This document shows, piece by piece, positions 28,668-38,706 of a stretch of 64,000 bases of DNA. This DNA is from CAVSUZ01 sp963795415 (GTDB lineage Bacteria; Pseudomonadota; Alphaproteobacteria; Acetobacterales; Acetobacteraceae): contig CAWCHQ010000001.1 of NCBI GenBank assembly GCA_963795415.1, positions 2,170,001 through 2,234,000 of the forward strand, read 5' to 3'. Position 1 is the first letter of the stretch. The number at the start of each line of letters is the position of its first letter. A model generated the notes under the pieces. The model made no database searches, was not told where the DNA came from, and worked only from the letters and a program-made list of their open reading frames with translations. The position numbers and the translations under genes were made by a program.

Positions 28668-30493
28668 GCGCCCCCGCTTGCCGGAATCGCTGCAATTCGC
28701 GCCAAATCTCGAGGAATACGGCCTGATCGGCGACTGCCAGACCGCCGCCCTGGTCAGCCGCAACGGCTCGATAGACTGGCTCTGCTGGCCCCGCTTCGAC
28801 AGCCCCTCCTGCTTCAGCGCGCTGCTCGATACGCCCCAGGCCGGCAGATGGCAGATCGGCCCGAAAGATCCGGCCGCCCGCATCACGCGCCGCTACCGGC
28901 CCGGCACCATGATCCTCGAAACCACATTCGAAACCAATGATGGCGCCGCCCTTCTGATCGACTTCATGCCGATCGACGCCACCAACTCCTCCATCGTCCG
29001 AATCGTTAAAGGCCTTCGAGGGCGCGTCCAGATGCAGCTCGAAATCGCCCTCCGGTTCGAATACGGCTCCATCGTTCCCTGGGTGACGCGGATCCGCACC
29101 GGGTTCGGCATTCGCGCCATCGCCGGGCCATCGCTCATCGTCCTCCGAGCCACCATCCCGCTCGAACCCAAACCCGACTATCTGCACCGCGCCGAGTTCA
29201 CTATCGAAGCCGGAGCCGACGAGGTCTTTCTGCTCTCCCACGGTCCGTCGCATCTGCCACCGCCCACCACACCCGATCCGGACGAGGCGTTGCACGCCAC
29301 CGAAGCCTATTGGACCGATTGGTGCACTCACGGAACCTATCGCGGCGAATGGCGCGATGCCGTCCAACGCTCCCTCATCACCCTTAAAGCCCTGACCTAC
29401 GCCCCGACCGGTGGGATCGTCGCCGCCCCAACCAGCTCTCTCCCGGAACAGATCGGCGGTGCCCGGAACTGGGACTATCGCTATTGCTGGCTGCGCGATG
29501 CCACTCTCACGCTGCTCGCCTTGATCCATGCCGGCTATCGAGAGGAGGCACGCGCCTGGAGCGGGTGGCTCCGCCGCAGCGTCGCCGGCGATCCAGCCCA
29601 GATCCAAACCCTCTATGGCCTTGCCGGTGAACGCCACCTATCGGAGTGGGAGGTTCCCTGGCTCGCCGGCTACCAGGGTGCCAAGCCGGTCCGCATCGGC
29701 AACGCAGCCGACGCCCAGCTCCAAATCGACGTCTTCGGCGAGGTCGTGGATGCCCTCTACAAGTTCCACCCGCGGCGGACTGTCTCCGCGCCAGGAAACC
29801 TGGGAACTCCAGCGGGAAATCGTCGAATACCTCACCACCCTCTGGGACAAGCCCGACGAAAGCATCTGGGAAGTTCGTGGTGGTCCCCAGCAATTCACTT
29901 TCTCCAAGGTGATGGCCTGGGTGGCGCTCGACCGCGCTGTAAAGATAGCCGAGGAACACGCACTCGACGAGCCCTTGGACGGCTGGCGCAAGCTGCGCGA
30001 CAGCATTCATGCGGTCGTCTGCGACCAGGGCTTCAGCACCGAAAAGAACAGCTTCGTCCAAAGCTTCGGCTCATCGGTTCTCGACGCCAGCGTGCTCATG
30101 ATCCCGCTGGTCGGCTTCCTGCCCGCCACCGACCGCCGCATGACCTGTACCGTGGCCGCAATCCAGCGCGAACTGATGGAAGACGGGCTTGTCCGCCGCT
30201 ATCAGACCCAACAAACCGCGGATGGACTCGAAGGCAGCGAGGGCGTGTTCCTCGCGTGCAGTTTTTGGCTCGCTGACAATCTTGTCCTGCAGGGCCGCTA
30301 CGACGAAGCTCGCGCCATGTTCCAGCGCTTGCTCGCCCTTCGCAACGACCTCGGCCTTCTCTCGGAGGAATACGACCCCACCACGCAGCGGCTCGTCGGC
30401 AATTTCCCCCAGGCCTTCTCCCATTTGGCGCTGATCAACACCGCGCTTAATCTTTGCGATCATGGACCGGCCCACCAGCGCGGCAAGGACTAA
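28651..30493 (+). CDS. GH15 family glycoside hydrolase (glucoamylase/trehalase-like), apparent +1 frameshift
   Basis: The N-terminal half runs LEEYGLIGDCQTAALVSRNGSIDWLCWPRFDSPSCFSALL (family super-beta domain), then GGARNWDYRYCWLRDATLTLLAL of the (alpha/alpha)6 barrel. The frame breaks near 29770 at CCGCGGCGG and resumes one frame on as GGLSPRQETWELQREIVEYL. The catalytic acid region ESIWEVRGGPQQFTFSKVMAWVALDRA and catalytic base region LSEEYDPTTQRLVGNFPQAFSHLALI follow. Corrected length is about 613 residues. These cytoplasmic enzymes release glucose from alpha-glucosides such as trehalose or maltodextrins. The 3' end overlaps chaC by 32 bases. Confidence 0.87.
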
Positions 30494-31202
30494 AACCCCC
30501 CTTCCTTTGCGGGAGGCGGAAGCGGGAGGGCCCCGCGTCGTCATCACCCGCGAAGGCCTTCTCGACGGCTCCCTTCTCGCCCACGTCCGCACCAACCTGC
30601 TCCCCGGCATGACGGTCCGCACCGATGCCGAGATCGAGGCCTCGCTCGACGCGATCCTCACCAACCACAATCCCGCTCAGGACGTCTCGCTGTTCGCTTA
30701 CGGGTCATTGCTCTGGAACCCGGCCATCCACTTCGTGGCACGCGAACCGGCGCTGCTTCGCGGCTGGCACCGCCGCTACACCTTCTGGCTTCGCTCGGGG
30801 CGTGGATCGCCGGAGTGTCCAGGGCTGATGCTGGGTCTCGACCGGGGTGGCTCCTGCCACGGCATCGCCTACGGCATTGCCGCCCCCGCCCGGGACGAGT
30901 TGCTGCTGGTCTGGCGGCGGGAAATGTTCGGGCGTGCCTACATCGCCCGCTGGGTCACAATTAAAACTGCGAGCGGCCCGAGCCGCGCTATCACCTTCAC
31001 GGCGAACCGCAACCACGAAAACTACGTCGGATCCCTTACCGATGACGAAGCGGCGCGAGTCATCGCCCGTGCCGGCGGCGCACTTGGCACCTCTGCCGAG
31101 TATCTTCGCGAAACCCTCGCGCATCTCCACGAAGCGGGCTTGGCCGATCGCGGGCTTGAACGCATCGCCCGTTTGATAAACAAACGGTCCCTCACGGAAT
31201 AG
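30462..31202 (+). CDS. ChaC-type gamma-glutamylcyclotransferase (glutathione-degrading)
   Basis: A 246-residue ChaC-like protein. The substrate loop FAYGSLLWNPAIHF and GWHRRYTFWLRSGRGSPECPGLMLGLDRGGSC are diagnostic, and the expected catalytic Glu lies in LLLVWRREMFGRAYIARWV. It cleaves glutathione to 5-oxoproline and Cys-Gly in the cytoplasm. The ATG lies within the 3' end of the GH15 gene; the first ~55 residues are not conserved-looking, so a later start is possible. Confidence 0.9.
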   Translation: MDRPTSAARTKTPLPLREAEAGGPRVVITREGLLDGSLLAHVRTNLLPGMTVRTDAEIEASLDAILTNHNPAQDVSLFAYGSLLWNPAIHFVAREPALLRGWHRRYTFWLRSGRGSPECPGLMLGLDRGGSCHGIAYGIAAPARDELLLVWRREMFGRAYIARWVTIKTASGPSRAITFTANRNHENYVGSLTDDEAARVIARAGGALGTSAEYLRETLAHLHEAGLADRGLERIARLINKRSLTE

Positions 31203-31313
31203 CATCGTCGGCAGCCTCGGAAGGCCGCCTTATACCCACGGCAGAAAACCTTGACTCGCGGCAACCCGCCCAGGTTCCCCCGCTTGCGGGCCCCGAGGGG
31301 AGAGGTGAAACAG

Positions 31314-32597
31314 CTAAGCATTGCGGCTGCCGTAGCGGCGGACGCGGAGGTCGGCCTGTTCCTTGTGGGCGGCGAAGTTCTCGATAGTGCAGAGGCGCGA
31401 ACAGTATTCGCCGATCATTGCCGAGGCTTCCGGACTGACTTCCTGGTACGTGACGGTCTTCAGGAATTTGCCGACCCAGAGGCCACCCGTGTAGCGCGCC
31501 GCGCGTTTGGTCGGCAGCGTGTGGTTGGTGCCGATCACCTTGTCGCCATATGCGACGTTGGTTTCTTTTCCGAGGAAGAGTGAGCCGTAGTTGGTCATCC
31601 GGTCGAGGAACCAACGTGGATTGCGCGTGAGGACCTGAACATGCTCGGAGGCGATGCGGTCGGCTTCGGTGAGCATTTCCTCATCGGTGCCGCACAGGAT
31701 GATCTGGCCGCAGTCGCGCCAGGCGACGCTTGCGATATCAGCAGTCGGAAGGCGGGTAAGCTGGCGCCGGATTTCGGCGTCGATGCCGGTGGCGATCGCG
31801 GCTGAAGTGGTGAGCAGGATAGCGGGAGAGGTGGGGCCATGCTCGGCCTGGCCGAGCAGATCGGTGGCGCACATTTCGGCGTCGGCGGTATCATCGGCGA
31901 TTATCAGCGTCTCGGTGGGGCCGGCGAGCAGGTCGATGCCGACGCGGCCAAAGAGCTGGCGCTTGGCCTCGGCGACATAGGCATTACCTGGTCCGACCAG
32001 CATGTCCACGGCGGGGATGCTGGCGGTGCCGAGGGCCATTGCGGCGACGGCCTGGACGCCGCCGAGGACGTAAATTTCGTCGGCGCCGCCCAGGGCCATC
32101 GCGGCGATCGTGGCGGCCGGGGGCGCTCCGTCAAGCGGCGGGGTGCAGGCGGCAACGCGTTTGACGCCGGCGACCTTGGCGGTGAGGACGCTCATGTGCG
32201 CGGAGGCGACCATGGGGTAGCGGCCGCCGGGCACGTAGCACCCGACGCTGGAGACGGGGATGTTCTTGTGACCAAGGCGGATGCCGGGGAGGGTTTCGAT
32301 CTCGATGTCGTGGAGAGCGGCGCGCTGGGCCTCGGCAAAGCGGCGGATCTGGGTCTGGGCGAAGCGGATGTCTTCGATGACCTGGGCGGGCAGGGAGGCG
32401 GTCAGGGCTTCGATCTCGGATGACGACAGGCGAAACGAAGGCGGGTTCCATTTATCGAAGCGCGCGGAGAGGTCGCGGACGGCAATATCGCCGCGGGTTC
32501 TTATGTCGTCGAGAATTTGCTCGACGGTTTCGCGGACCTTGCGGTCGGCTTCGAAGGCTGCAGCCTCGGAGAGGCCTGTTTTGAGGTCGCGGATCAT
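31314..32597 (-). CDS. Histidinol dehydrogenase family protein (HisD or HpsN-like paralogue)
   Basis: A 427-residue NAD-dependent zinc dehydrogenase. GCYVPGGRYPMVASAHMSVLTAKVAGV, IDLLAGPTETLIIAD and the zinc-binding LLGQAEHGP are family motifs; the C-terminal His that completes the zinc site is in ENFAAHKEQADLR. No other his genes are adjacent. The ending TGGLWVGKFLKTVTYQEVSPEASAMIGEYC resembles the sulfopropanediol dehydrogenase (HpsN) branch more than biosynthetic HisD; this is an impression, not a computed tree. A sulfonate role would sit well with a sulfatase-bearing genome, but is speculative. Confidence 0.85.
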   Translation of the reverse strand: MIRDLKTGLSEAAAFEADRKVRETVEQILDDIRTRGDIAVRDLSARFDKWNPPSFRLSSSEIEALTASLPAQVIEDIRFAQTQIRRFAEAQRAALHDIEIETLPGIRLGHKNIPVSSVGCYVPGGRYPMVASAHMSVLTAKVAGVKRVAACTPPLDGAPPAATIAAMALGGADEIYVLGGVQAVAAMALGTASIPAVDMLVGPGNAYVAEAKRQLFGRVGIDLLAGPTETLIIADDTADAEMCATDLLGQAEHGPTSPAILLTTSAAIATGIDAEIRRQLTRLPTADIASVAWRDCGQIILCGTDEEMLTEADRIASEHVQVLTRNPRWFLDRMTNYGSLFLGKETNVAYGDKVIGTNHTLPTKRAARYTGGLWVGKFLKTVTYQEVSPEASAMIGEYCSRLCTIENFAAHKEQADLRVRRYGSRNA

Positions 32598-32598
32598 C

Positions 32599-32632
32599 TG
32601 ACCCCTCCCCCCCGCACGGGGAGGGGGAGTTT
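32599..32632. repeat. Spacer repeat, family 3, short copy
   Basis: TGACCCCTCCCCCCCGCACG followed by GGGAGGGGGAGTTT: a C-run/G-run hairpin filling the gap between the cyclase end and the HisD start. Confidence 0.6.
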
Positions 32633-32641
32633 AGTAGCCGG

Positions 32642-34045
32642 CTACGGGATCTCGTAAACCGCGACCTCGTTGCCGATGCCGCGAAGCGGATACTGCCCGG
32701 CGACCGGTGTAATTCCGTCCCGTTCGAGCAGCGGCAGGGACTGTGGATGGCTGACCACCGATCCAGTCGCGAAAATGGCCCGTGAAGTGGTGAGGCTCTG
32801 CACGCGGGCGGCAATGTTTACCGTCTGGCCGAAATAGTCCTGCCGCTCGTTCAGCATAACCGCCAGGCAAGGGCCTTCGTGAATGCCGATCTTGAGCAGG
32901 AGATCGCCATGCTGGTGGCCCAGGCCCTCGATGGCTTCGCGCATGCGCAGGGCGGCGGAGAGCGCGCGATCAGGCGTCGAGAAGGTGGCCATCACCGCGT
33001 CACCGATCGTCTTGACGATAGCGCCGCCCTCGGCAGTGACGATCTCGCTGAGGACGCGGAAATGCGCGCGCACGAGATCGAACGCATTGAGGTCCCCCAC
33101 CCGGTCGTAAAGCGGCGTGGAGCCCTTCAGATCCGTGAACAGGAACGTAAGGCTCGTTATCCTGAGAGACTGATCGACGTCCAGCGTGTTGGTCCCGTAG
33201 ATATCGCGAAACGTCTGGTTGGTAAACAGCCGCTTTGCGGTCAGAAACGGCCGGCGGCGACCCATCAGGTCGTGCAGCTTGTCGTTCGCGACCCAGACGC
33301 TCGGCAGGGCCCGCCGTTTGGCATGATTGTCGAACGCCAGTCGCAGGTGGCCCGGGCGCAGCTCTATTGAGGGCGTGATCGGATGCGCCGACTGATCGAA
33401 CACCGCCGCGAGATTCTGGCGCTCTCGTGTCGGCTCACCTGTTACATCAATGAACTGGGCCCAATGGGTGACCGGTTCGATGACGATGATGAACTCGGCG
33501 GGCAGCTGCAGGGACATGACTGCCCTTTCGCCGGCCGGCAAATCCAGGAAATCCAGGCATACGTCCTGCCCGATCTCGTCCAGGTTTTCGGGAAGATCCA
33601 TCCCCGATGACCAGAAAACTTGCCGAAAATACTCCCAGAATGGAAGGGAATCCGGATCGTGGGCGGCGATCGCTCGCGCCCGGGGGCTTACGGTGAAGGT
33701 CACCTCGACCATTTCGTCGAGGGTCGGCTTGTAGCCGGCCGCACAGACGGCGCAGGCATAGTCATCACGTTTCATTGATCTCAGGCTCTCGTTCGCCTCA
33801 AGGACGCCCCCGCATCCCGGGCAGAGAACGTTCCATGACATTTCGAACAGGCCGAGGCGGGCGGCTTGCAGGAACGCCGCGATCACCGTCTCTTCGCCGA
33901 AGCCGTGTTTGGCGGCGAAATCGAGCGCGTTGACCCGGTTTAGGGCACGATCCGAGCCCTCACGTACCATTGTCTCTATCGCTGCCACTACCTGCCGGTC
34001 TGCACATTCCAGCAAGGCGGCCAGCAGTTTGGCTGCTTCATCCAT
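32642..34045 (-). CDS. Class III adenylate/guanylate cyclase with DUF5939-like N-terminal domain
   Basis: 467 residues. Residues 1-260 contain a helical start, a zinc-ribbon-like pair CPGC (75-78) and CAVC (98-101), and a DUF5939-like sensory region (QLPAEFIIVIEPVTHWAQF). The C-terminal catalytic domain (about 298-467) has the metal Asp305 in FLFTDLKGST, Asp349 in KTIGDAVMATF and the transition-state region DYFGQTVNIAARVQ. No membrane segment, so a soluble second-messenger synthase. ATP versus GTP preference cannot be fixed by eye. It is the gene next downstream of the Trypco1-like and nSTAND/WD40 genes, separated by about 100 bases. Confidence 0.9.
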   Translation of the reverse strand: MDEAAKLLAALLECADRQVVAAIETMVREGSDRALNRVNALDFAAKHGFGEETVIAAFLQAARLGLFEMSWNVLCPGCGGVLEANESLRSMKRDDYACAVCAAGYKPTLDEMVEVTFTVSPRARAIAAHDPDSLPFWEYFRQVFWSSGMDLPENLDEIGQDVCLDFLDLPAGERAVMSLQLPAEFIIVIEPVTHWAQFIDVTGEPTRERQNLAAVFDQSAHPITPSIELRPGHLRLAFDNHAKRRALPSVWVANDKLHDLMGRRRPFLTAKRLFTNQTFRDIYGTNTLDVDQSLRITSLTFLFTDLKGSTPLYDRVGDLNAFDLVRAHFRVLSEIVTAEGGAIVKTIGDAVMATFSTPDRALSAALRMREAIEGLGHQHGDLLLKIGIHEGPCLAVMLNERQDYFGQTVNIAARVQSLTTSRAIFATGSVVSHPQSLPLLERDGITPVAGQYPLRGIGNEVAVYEIP

Positions 34046-34142
34046 CGGTCACGCAAGTCTCACCACGGCTTCGGATCAAAGTGGTACATCACGCGCGACG
34101 CGCCAACCCCCTGCTCTTGGTTGGGGGGCGGCGAGTAGTGGG

Positions 34143-34454
34143 TCAGCACTTCCATTTCAGCGAGAGCTTGAACGAGCCCTCGGCGGCGGTTTTGGCGATC
34201 ACAGCGCCAATTTCGCCCTTGAGCGAAAAGCCCAGCTCCAGCTCCACTTCCTGGGGGCCGTCGATCAGTGCCCGGATCTCGGCCATGACAGCTTCGGTGG
34301 CCGGGCGCAGGGCAGCCAGAGCGTCTTCAAACCTGTGACGCGCGGTCTCGACCACATCGCTCTGCCCGGCGTAGCCACCGCGGTCATCGACTGTCTCCTC
34401 GACGATGACGCTTCCACCGCCCGAAAGCTCGTAACGGACCAGTTTTGTCGCCAT
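34143..34454 (-). CDS. Trypco1-like (CU044_2847 family) protein
   Basis: A 103-residue protein: MATKLVRYELSGGGSVIVEE, a helical middle FEDALAALRPATEAVMAEIRAL, then EVELELGFSLKGEIGAVIAK and EGSFKLSLKWKC. This matches my memory of the trypsin-co-occurring domain 1 family, small proteins encoded beside trypsin/NTPase proteins in predicted conflict systems. GGAG lies just before the ATG. It begins about 30 bases after the end of the trypsin-nSTAND-WD40 gene on the same strand, so co-transcription is likely. Molecular function unknown; partner, inhibitor or effector of the protease are all open. Confidence 0.78.
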   Translation of the reverse strand: MATKLVRYELSGGGSVIVEETVDDRGGYAGQSDVVETARHRFEDALAALRPATEAVMAEIRALIDGPQEVELELGFSLKGEIGAVIAKTAAEGSFKLSLKWKC

Positions 34455-34486
34455 TGCTCTCCTCCGTTCTTATCGGTGATGCCCCA

Positions 34487-37400
34487 TCAGTAGGGGCAGC
34501 GTCCCTCGTCGTCAGGGGGTGGGATGAAATCGCGCGGCCGGGACGTGTCCTGGACGGCCAGACCGAAACGCTCCCGCTGACCGATGGAAAGGCAGCGGCT
34601 CAGGCGGGCAACGACGAGCGCGGACATTTCGGAGATGTCGGGATAAGTCTCCCACACGATTGCCGTCTTGTCATTGGAGGCGGTGACGACGCGACGCCCG
34701 TCCGGGCTGAAGGCGGCCGACCGCACCCGAATTCGTGTGCCCCTCCAGCACGGTGGCGGCGGGACGCGGGCCGGACAGGTCCCACACTCGCGCCGTGTTG
34801 TCATCGGAGGCGGTGATGACGCGCTGCCCGTCCGGGCTGAACGCGGCCGACCTTACCCAATCCGTGTGCCCCGCCAGCACGGTTGCGGCGGGGTCCGTGC
34901 CGGACAGATCCCACACTCGCGCCGTGTTATCCGCGGAGGCGGTGACAACGCGGCGCCCATCCGGGCTGAAGGCGGCCGACGCTACCCGATCTGTGTGCCC
35001 CTCCAGCACGGTGGCGGTGGGAGGCGCGCCGGACAGGTCCCACACGCGCGCCGTTTTGTCATGGGAGGCTGTGACGACGCGGCCCCCGTCCGGGCTGAAG
35101 GCGGCCGACTCCACGCTGTCCGTATGCCCCTCCAGCACGGTTGCGGTGGGGCGCCGGCCGGACAGGTCCCACACACGCGCCGTGTTGTCATAGGAGGCGG
35201 TGACGACGCGGCCCCCGTCCGGGCTGAAGGCGGCCGAATCACACCGTACCCGTGTGGCCCTCCAGCACGATTGCGGTGGGGCGCGGGCCGGACAGGTCCC
35301 ACACCCGCGCCGTGTTGTCACGGGAGGCGGTGACGACGCGGCGCCCGTCCGGGCTGAAGGCGGCCGATAACACCCAATCCGTGTGCCCCTCCAGCACGGT
35401 GGCGGTGGGGCTGCGGCCGGACAGATCCCACACCCGCGCCGTGCTGGTCAAGGGAGGCGGTGACGACGCGGCGCCCGTCCGGGCTGAACGCGGCCGACGT
35501 CACCCAGATTCGTGTGCCCCTCCAGCACGGTGGCGGTGGGGTCGCGGGCCGGACAGGTCCCACACCCGCGCCGTGTGGTCATCGGAGGCGGTGACGACGC
35601 GGTGCCCGTCCGGGCTGAAGGCGGCCGACGTTACCCAATCCGTGTGCCCCGCCAGCACGGTAGCGACGGGGCGCGGGCCGGACAGGTCCCACACTCGCGC
35701 CGTTTTGTCATGGGAGGCGGTGACGACGCGGCCCCCATCCGGGCTGAAGGCGGCCGATAACACCGAACCCGTGTGGGCCTCCAGCACGGTAGCGACGGGG
35801 CGCGGGCTGGACAGGTCCCACACGCGCGCCGTTTTGTCATGGGAGGCTGTGACGACGCGGCCGCCCGTCCGGGCTGAAGGCGGCCGATAACACCGAATCT
35901 CGTGTGCCCCTCCAGCACCGTAGCGGTGGGACGTGGGCCGGACAGGTCCCATACGCACGCCGTCTTGTCCCAGGAGCCGGTGACCACGCGGCGCCCATCC
36001 GGGCTGAAGGCGGCACGATAACACCGAATCCGTGTGCCCCTCCAGCACGGTTGCGGTAGGGCGCGAGCCGGAAAGGTCCCACACTCGCGCCGTGTTGTCA
36101 TCGGAGGCGGTGACGACACGGCGCCCATCCGGGCTGAAGGCGGCCGACGTCACCTGGGCAGTGTGACCCGCGAGACAGGTCTCGCGGTTTCGCATCCAGG
36201 CCTGGCGTAGCGCGGCGGCAGCCTCGGCCGACATCGGTCGGTTGCCGCCGCGGGCCGGCTCCGGGAGCGCCTCCAACGCGAGCAGCATCGCGGTCATGTG
36301 GTCGCCGCGCGCGCTCTCCTGCTGGGCGAAGGCGGCGAGGGCACGCGATTCCTGAAGCAATGCGGCGTTCCGCGCCTGGTTCGCCTCGGCTTCGGCGGCG
36401 CGCGCCTGTTGGAGCAGGGTTTCCAACTCGCGGGTGCGGCGGTCGTGATGATCACGGCTTGTGGTGATGAAGGCTGCTTCCGCCGGCGTGGGCCGCGGCC
36501 GGTCGCGCCGGTCATTTTCCAGCCAATCCAACGCCGTCGACATGTCCTGCCGGCGGAGCAGGTCATCCTCTGCGCGGCCGCGGCTGCCCCAGGTCTGGAA
36601 TTCGCGATCGAAGCGGGTGCGCCAGAGCAGGAAATCGGCATGGGCGGCGATCAGATCCGCGAGCAGCGGCCAGGAGGTCATGACCGATTCGTGGACGAGT
36701 TCGGCAGTGCCCTGCTCACCGGACAGGGTGACGAGGCGGTGCTCGGCCAGTCCCTCCAGCACGGCCCAGTCGGTCGGCGGCGTGTCGATGCGGAGCAAAA
36801 TGCGGCGTGTTGCGGAGCCTGCTTCCAGCCGCACGAGGCTGAGGAGAACCCGGCGAAGGTCGTCATCGGCGATGCCGGGCCGGTCCGAGCGTCCACGCTT
36901 CAGCGCAGCCGCGGCGGCGTCGCCCTGGGTGCGAATTGCCCCATCCAGTAGGCCGGTTCCCGGGGGAAGCCGGGGGCGGCCCATTCGCCAGGCGCCGCCG
37001 GGAGGCCGCGTCAGCCCAGACCATGCCTGACGAAGCGCCGCCTGCAGGAGCGGCAGGCGCCCCTCGGCCCGCGTCGTCTCGGCTGCGAGTTCGGCGATGA
37101 AGGCGGGATCGGCGGTCACGCCGAACGCCTCGGCCGGTCCGACGACCGCCTCCGTTGCCTCATCCAGTCCCATGGCGGTCAGGATGTAGGGCGGGTGGGG
37201 ATCGCCGAGCATACGTGCAGCCACCGTGTCGCCGGTGACCATGCGTTCGATCAGATCGAGGCGGCCCGTCAGCAGGCAAAGCGTATCTGGCCGATCCAGG
37301 GAGGAGGCCAGGAGCTGCGGGAGCAGCACGCCGCGCTGGTGGGCGATGTCTTTTTCGCGCGCCGGATCGGTGGTGAAGAACTCCTCGAACTGGTCGACGA

Positions 37401-38472
37401 TGATCAGGGTTCCGGTCGCACCTTTCGCGCAGATGGCATCGAGTGCGGTCTTCAGGTTGCCTGCCTGCAGGCGGTTGACCCACCGCTCGATGGCGGCGAT
37501 GCGCGCCTCGCCGGGTGGGGCGCGGTCGAGCTCGATGGCGATCGCTTCGGCGAGATTCTGCAACGGGGTGAGCCCGGGCCGGAACACCAGCACCATCCAG
37601 CCTTTCTGCTCGTAGAAGGGCGCGACGCCGGCTCTGGCGAGCGAGGATTTTCCGCTGCCGGACGCCCCCATCAATCCGACCAGACGCTGCAATTCCAGCC
37701 GCTCGATGAGCTGCCTGAGGTGGCCGGCGGGCGGATCGCCGGGACGGCGGGGGCGGCCGCGGCCGAAGTAGAGATGTGCCGTCGCCGGGTCGAAGGCGGA
37801 CAGGCCGGGATAGGGTTGGGCAAGCGGTGGCCAGGCCTGCGCGAGCGCGAAGGCGGGGATCAGCAATCCTTGTTTCGCCTCGCGTTCCAGGCGCTGTGTC
37901 ACCATGCCCAGAACCGCGCCGTTGGCGTAAACGGGCGCGCCACTCAGTCCCTCCTCGATGAAACGGCGGAACTCCGCGTCACCGTCGGCGACGAACCAGC
38001 CGCCTAAATCCACGGCGGTGAGCGTGCCGCTGCAGGGCACGCCGTCGGCGGTGGCCATGTAGCCGAAGCTGTGGAAGTCCTCGCGTCCGCCCGGCGGGAC
38101 CACGCGGTTGGGCGGCTCGGTCCGCAGCCCTGGCATGAACGGTGCGGCGAATGGGTCGTGGGGGGCGAAGACGGCGATGTCGGCGACGGCGGTAGGTCGT
38201 CGCTGGCCAAGCGGGGGCGGGGGGAACCAGGCGCGCAGATGGAGCGTGATTTCCGTCCGGTCGAACAGGTCGGCCTTTGTCGTGCCGGAGGTCAGTTCCT
38301 CGGTCGAATCCTTGGTGCGGCCGAACACCAGGTTGGCCACGTGTGCGCAGGTCAGGGCATAGACGCTGCGGTCGGCTCCGGCGGCGAGAAAACCGGTCCC
38401 CGCCACAGCCCGCCCTTGGGCGGTCGGTCGCCAGAAGCGCACAATCGAGGCGTAGAGCGGCGGGGTCATCAA
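34487..38472 (-). CDS. Trypsin-like protease / nSTAND NTPase / WD40-repeat protein with eight apparent single-base insertions
   Basis: The uninterrupted part (to about 36014) encodes a trypsin-like domain at residues 1-215, with His44 in TCAHV, Asp98 in VADIAVF and Ser177 in GLSGAPVY. An nSTAND domain follows from about 220: Walker A GASGSGKSS at 269-277, Walker B LIIVDQFEEFF at 356-366 and a winged-helix-like ELVHESVMTSWPLL. A helical linker at about 640-760 precedes twelve WD40 repeats of 43 residues. Eight one-base insertions interrupt repeats 2, 3, 6, 8 and 12; removing them gives exactly 1,326 codons ending IVWETYPDISEMSALVVARL ... DEGRCPY. No signal peptide or membrane span. Such proteins are thought to sense a ligand through WD40, assemble through the NTPase and activate a proteolytic effector. 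Confidence 0.85.
34651..36168 (-). repeat. WD40-encoding tandem repeat array, twelve units of about 129 bases
   Basis: Each unit encodes GHTDxVxSAAFSPDGRRVVT, then ASxDxTARVWDLSGPRPTAT and VLE. Units are nearly identical at DNA level outside a short variable window around the first strand. Near-identity implies recent duplication or gene conversion and makes the locus prone to recombination, slippage and assembly error. Extra bases are seen near 34730, 35240, 35447, 35509, 35540, 35863, 35900 and 36014. Confidence 0.88.
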
Positions 38473-38548
38473 TCCGGTCCGTCTCGCTTGCGGGACTGTA
38501 GGACCCGGATGAGAGGCGGTTCAATACGATCCTAACTGGCGGACCTCT

Positions 38549-38653
38549 TAGAGCAGGTTCAGGCTGACTGTATCAGCCTGAAACGCTCTAACTCGTTATT
38601 TAGAGCAGGATTCACGCGCTCCGACGTTTCGGCCTGGCGCGATCCTGCTCTAG
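38549..38653 (+). repeat. Composite double-hairpin repeat, family 1, copy B
   Basis: TAGAGCAGGTTCAGGCTGAC then TGTATCAGCCTGAAACGCTC forms the short hairpin, a linker ACTCGTTAT matches copy A, and AGAGCAGGATTCACGCGC ... GCGCGATCCTGCTCT forms the long hairpin. It lies in the ~230-base gap upstream of the nSTAND/WD40 gene, where no other feature is seen. Confidence 0.85.
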
Positions 38654-38706
38654 GCGGGCGGCTCGACCTCGTTGTTCCCTGGAATGGAGCGCGAGCGGGG
38701 GGCCCA

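Noticed and set aside
28450..29637. 395-codon minus-strand frame opposite the GH15 gene
   Set aside because: The sense strand holds clear GH15 motifs; the antisense translation is low-complexity.
34651..36168. CRISPR or other spacer-repeat array
   Set aside because: The 129-base units translate as WD40 repeats across their whole length; no unique spacers.
37195..38007. 270-codon plus-strand frame opposite the nSTAND gene
   Set aside because: Antisense artefact; the minus strand carries Walker motifs and the protease domain.
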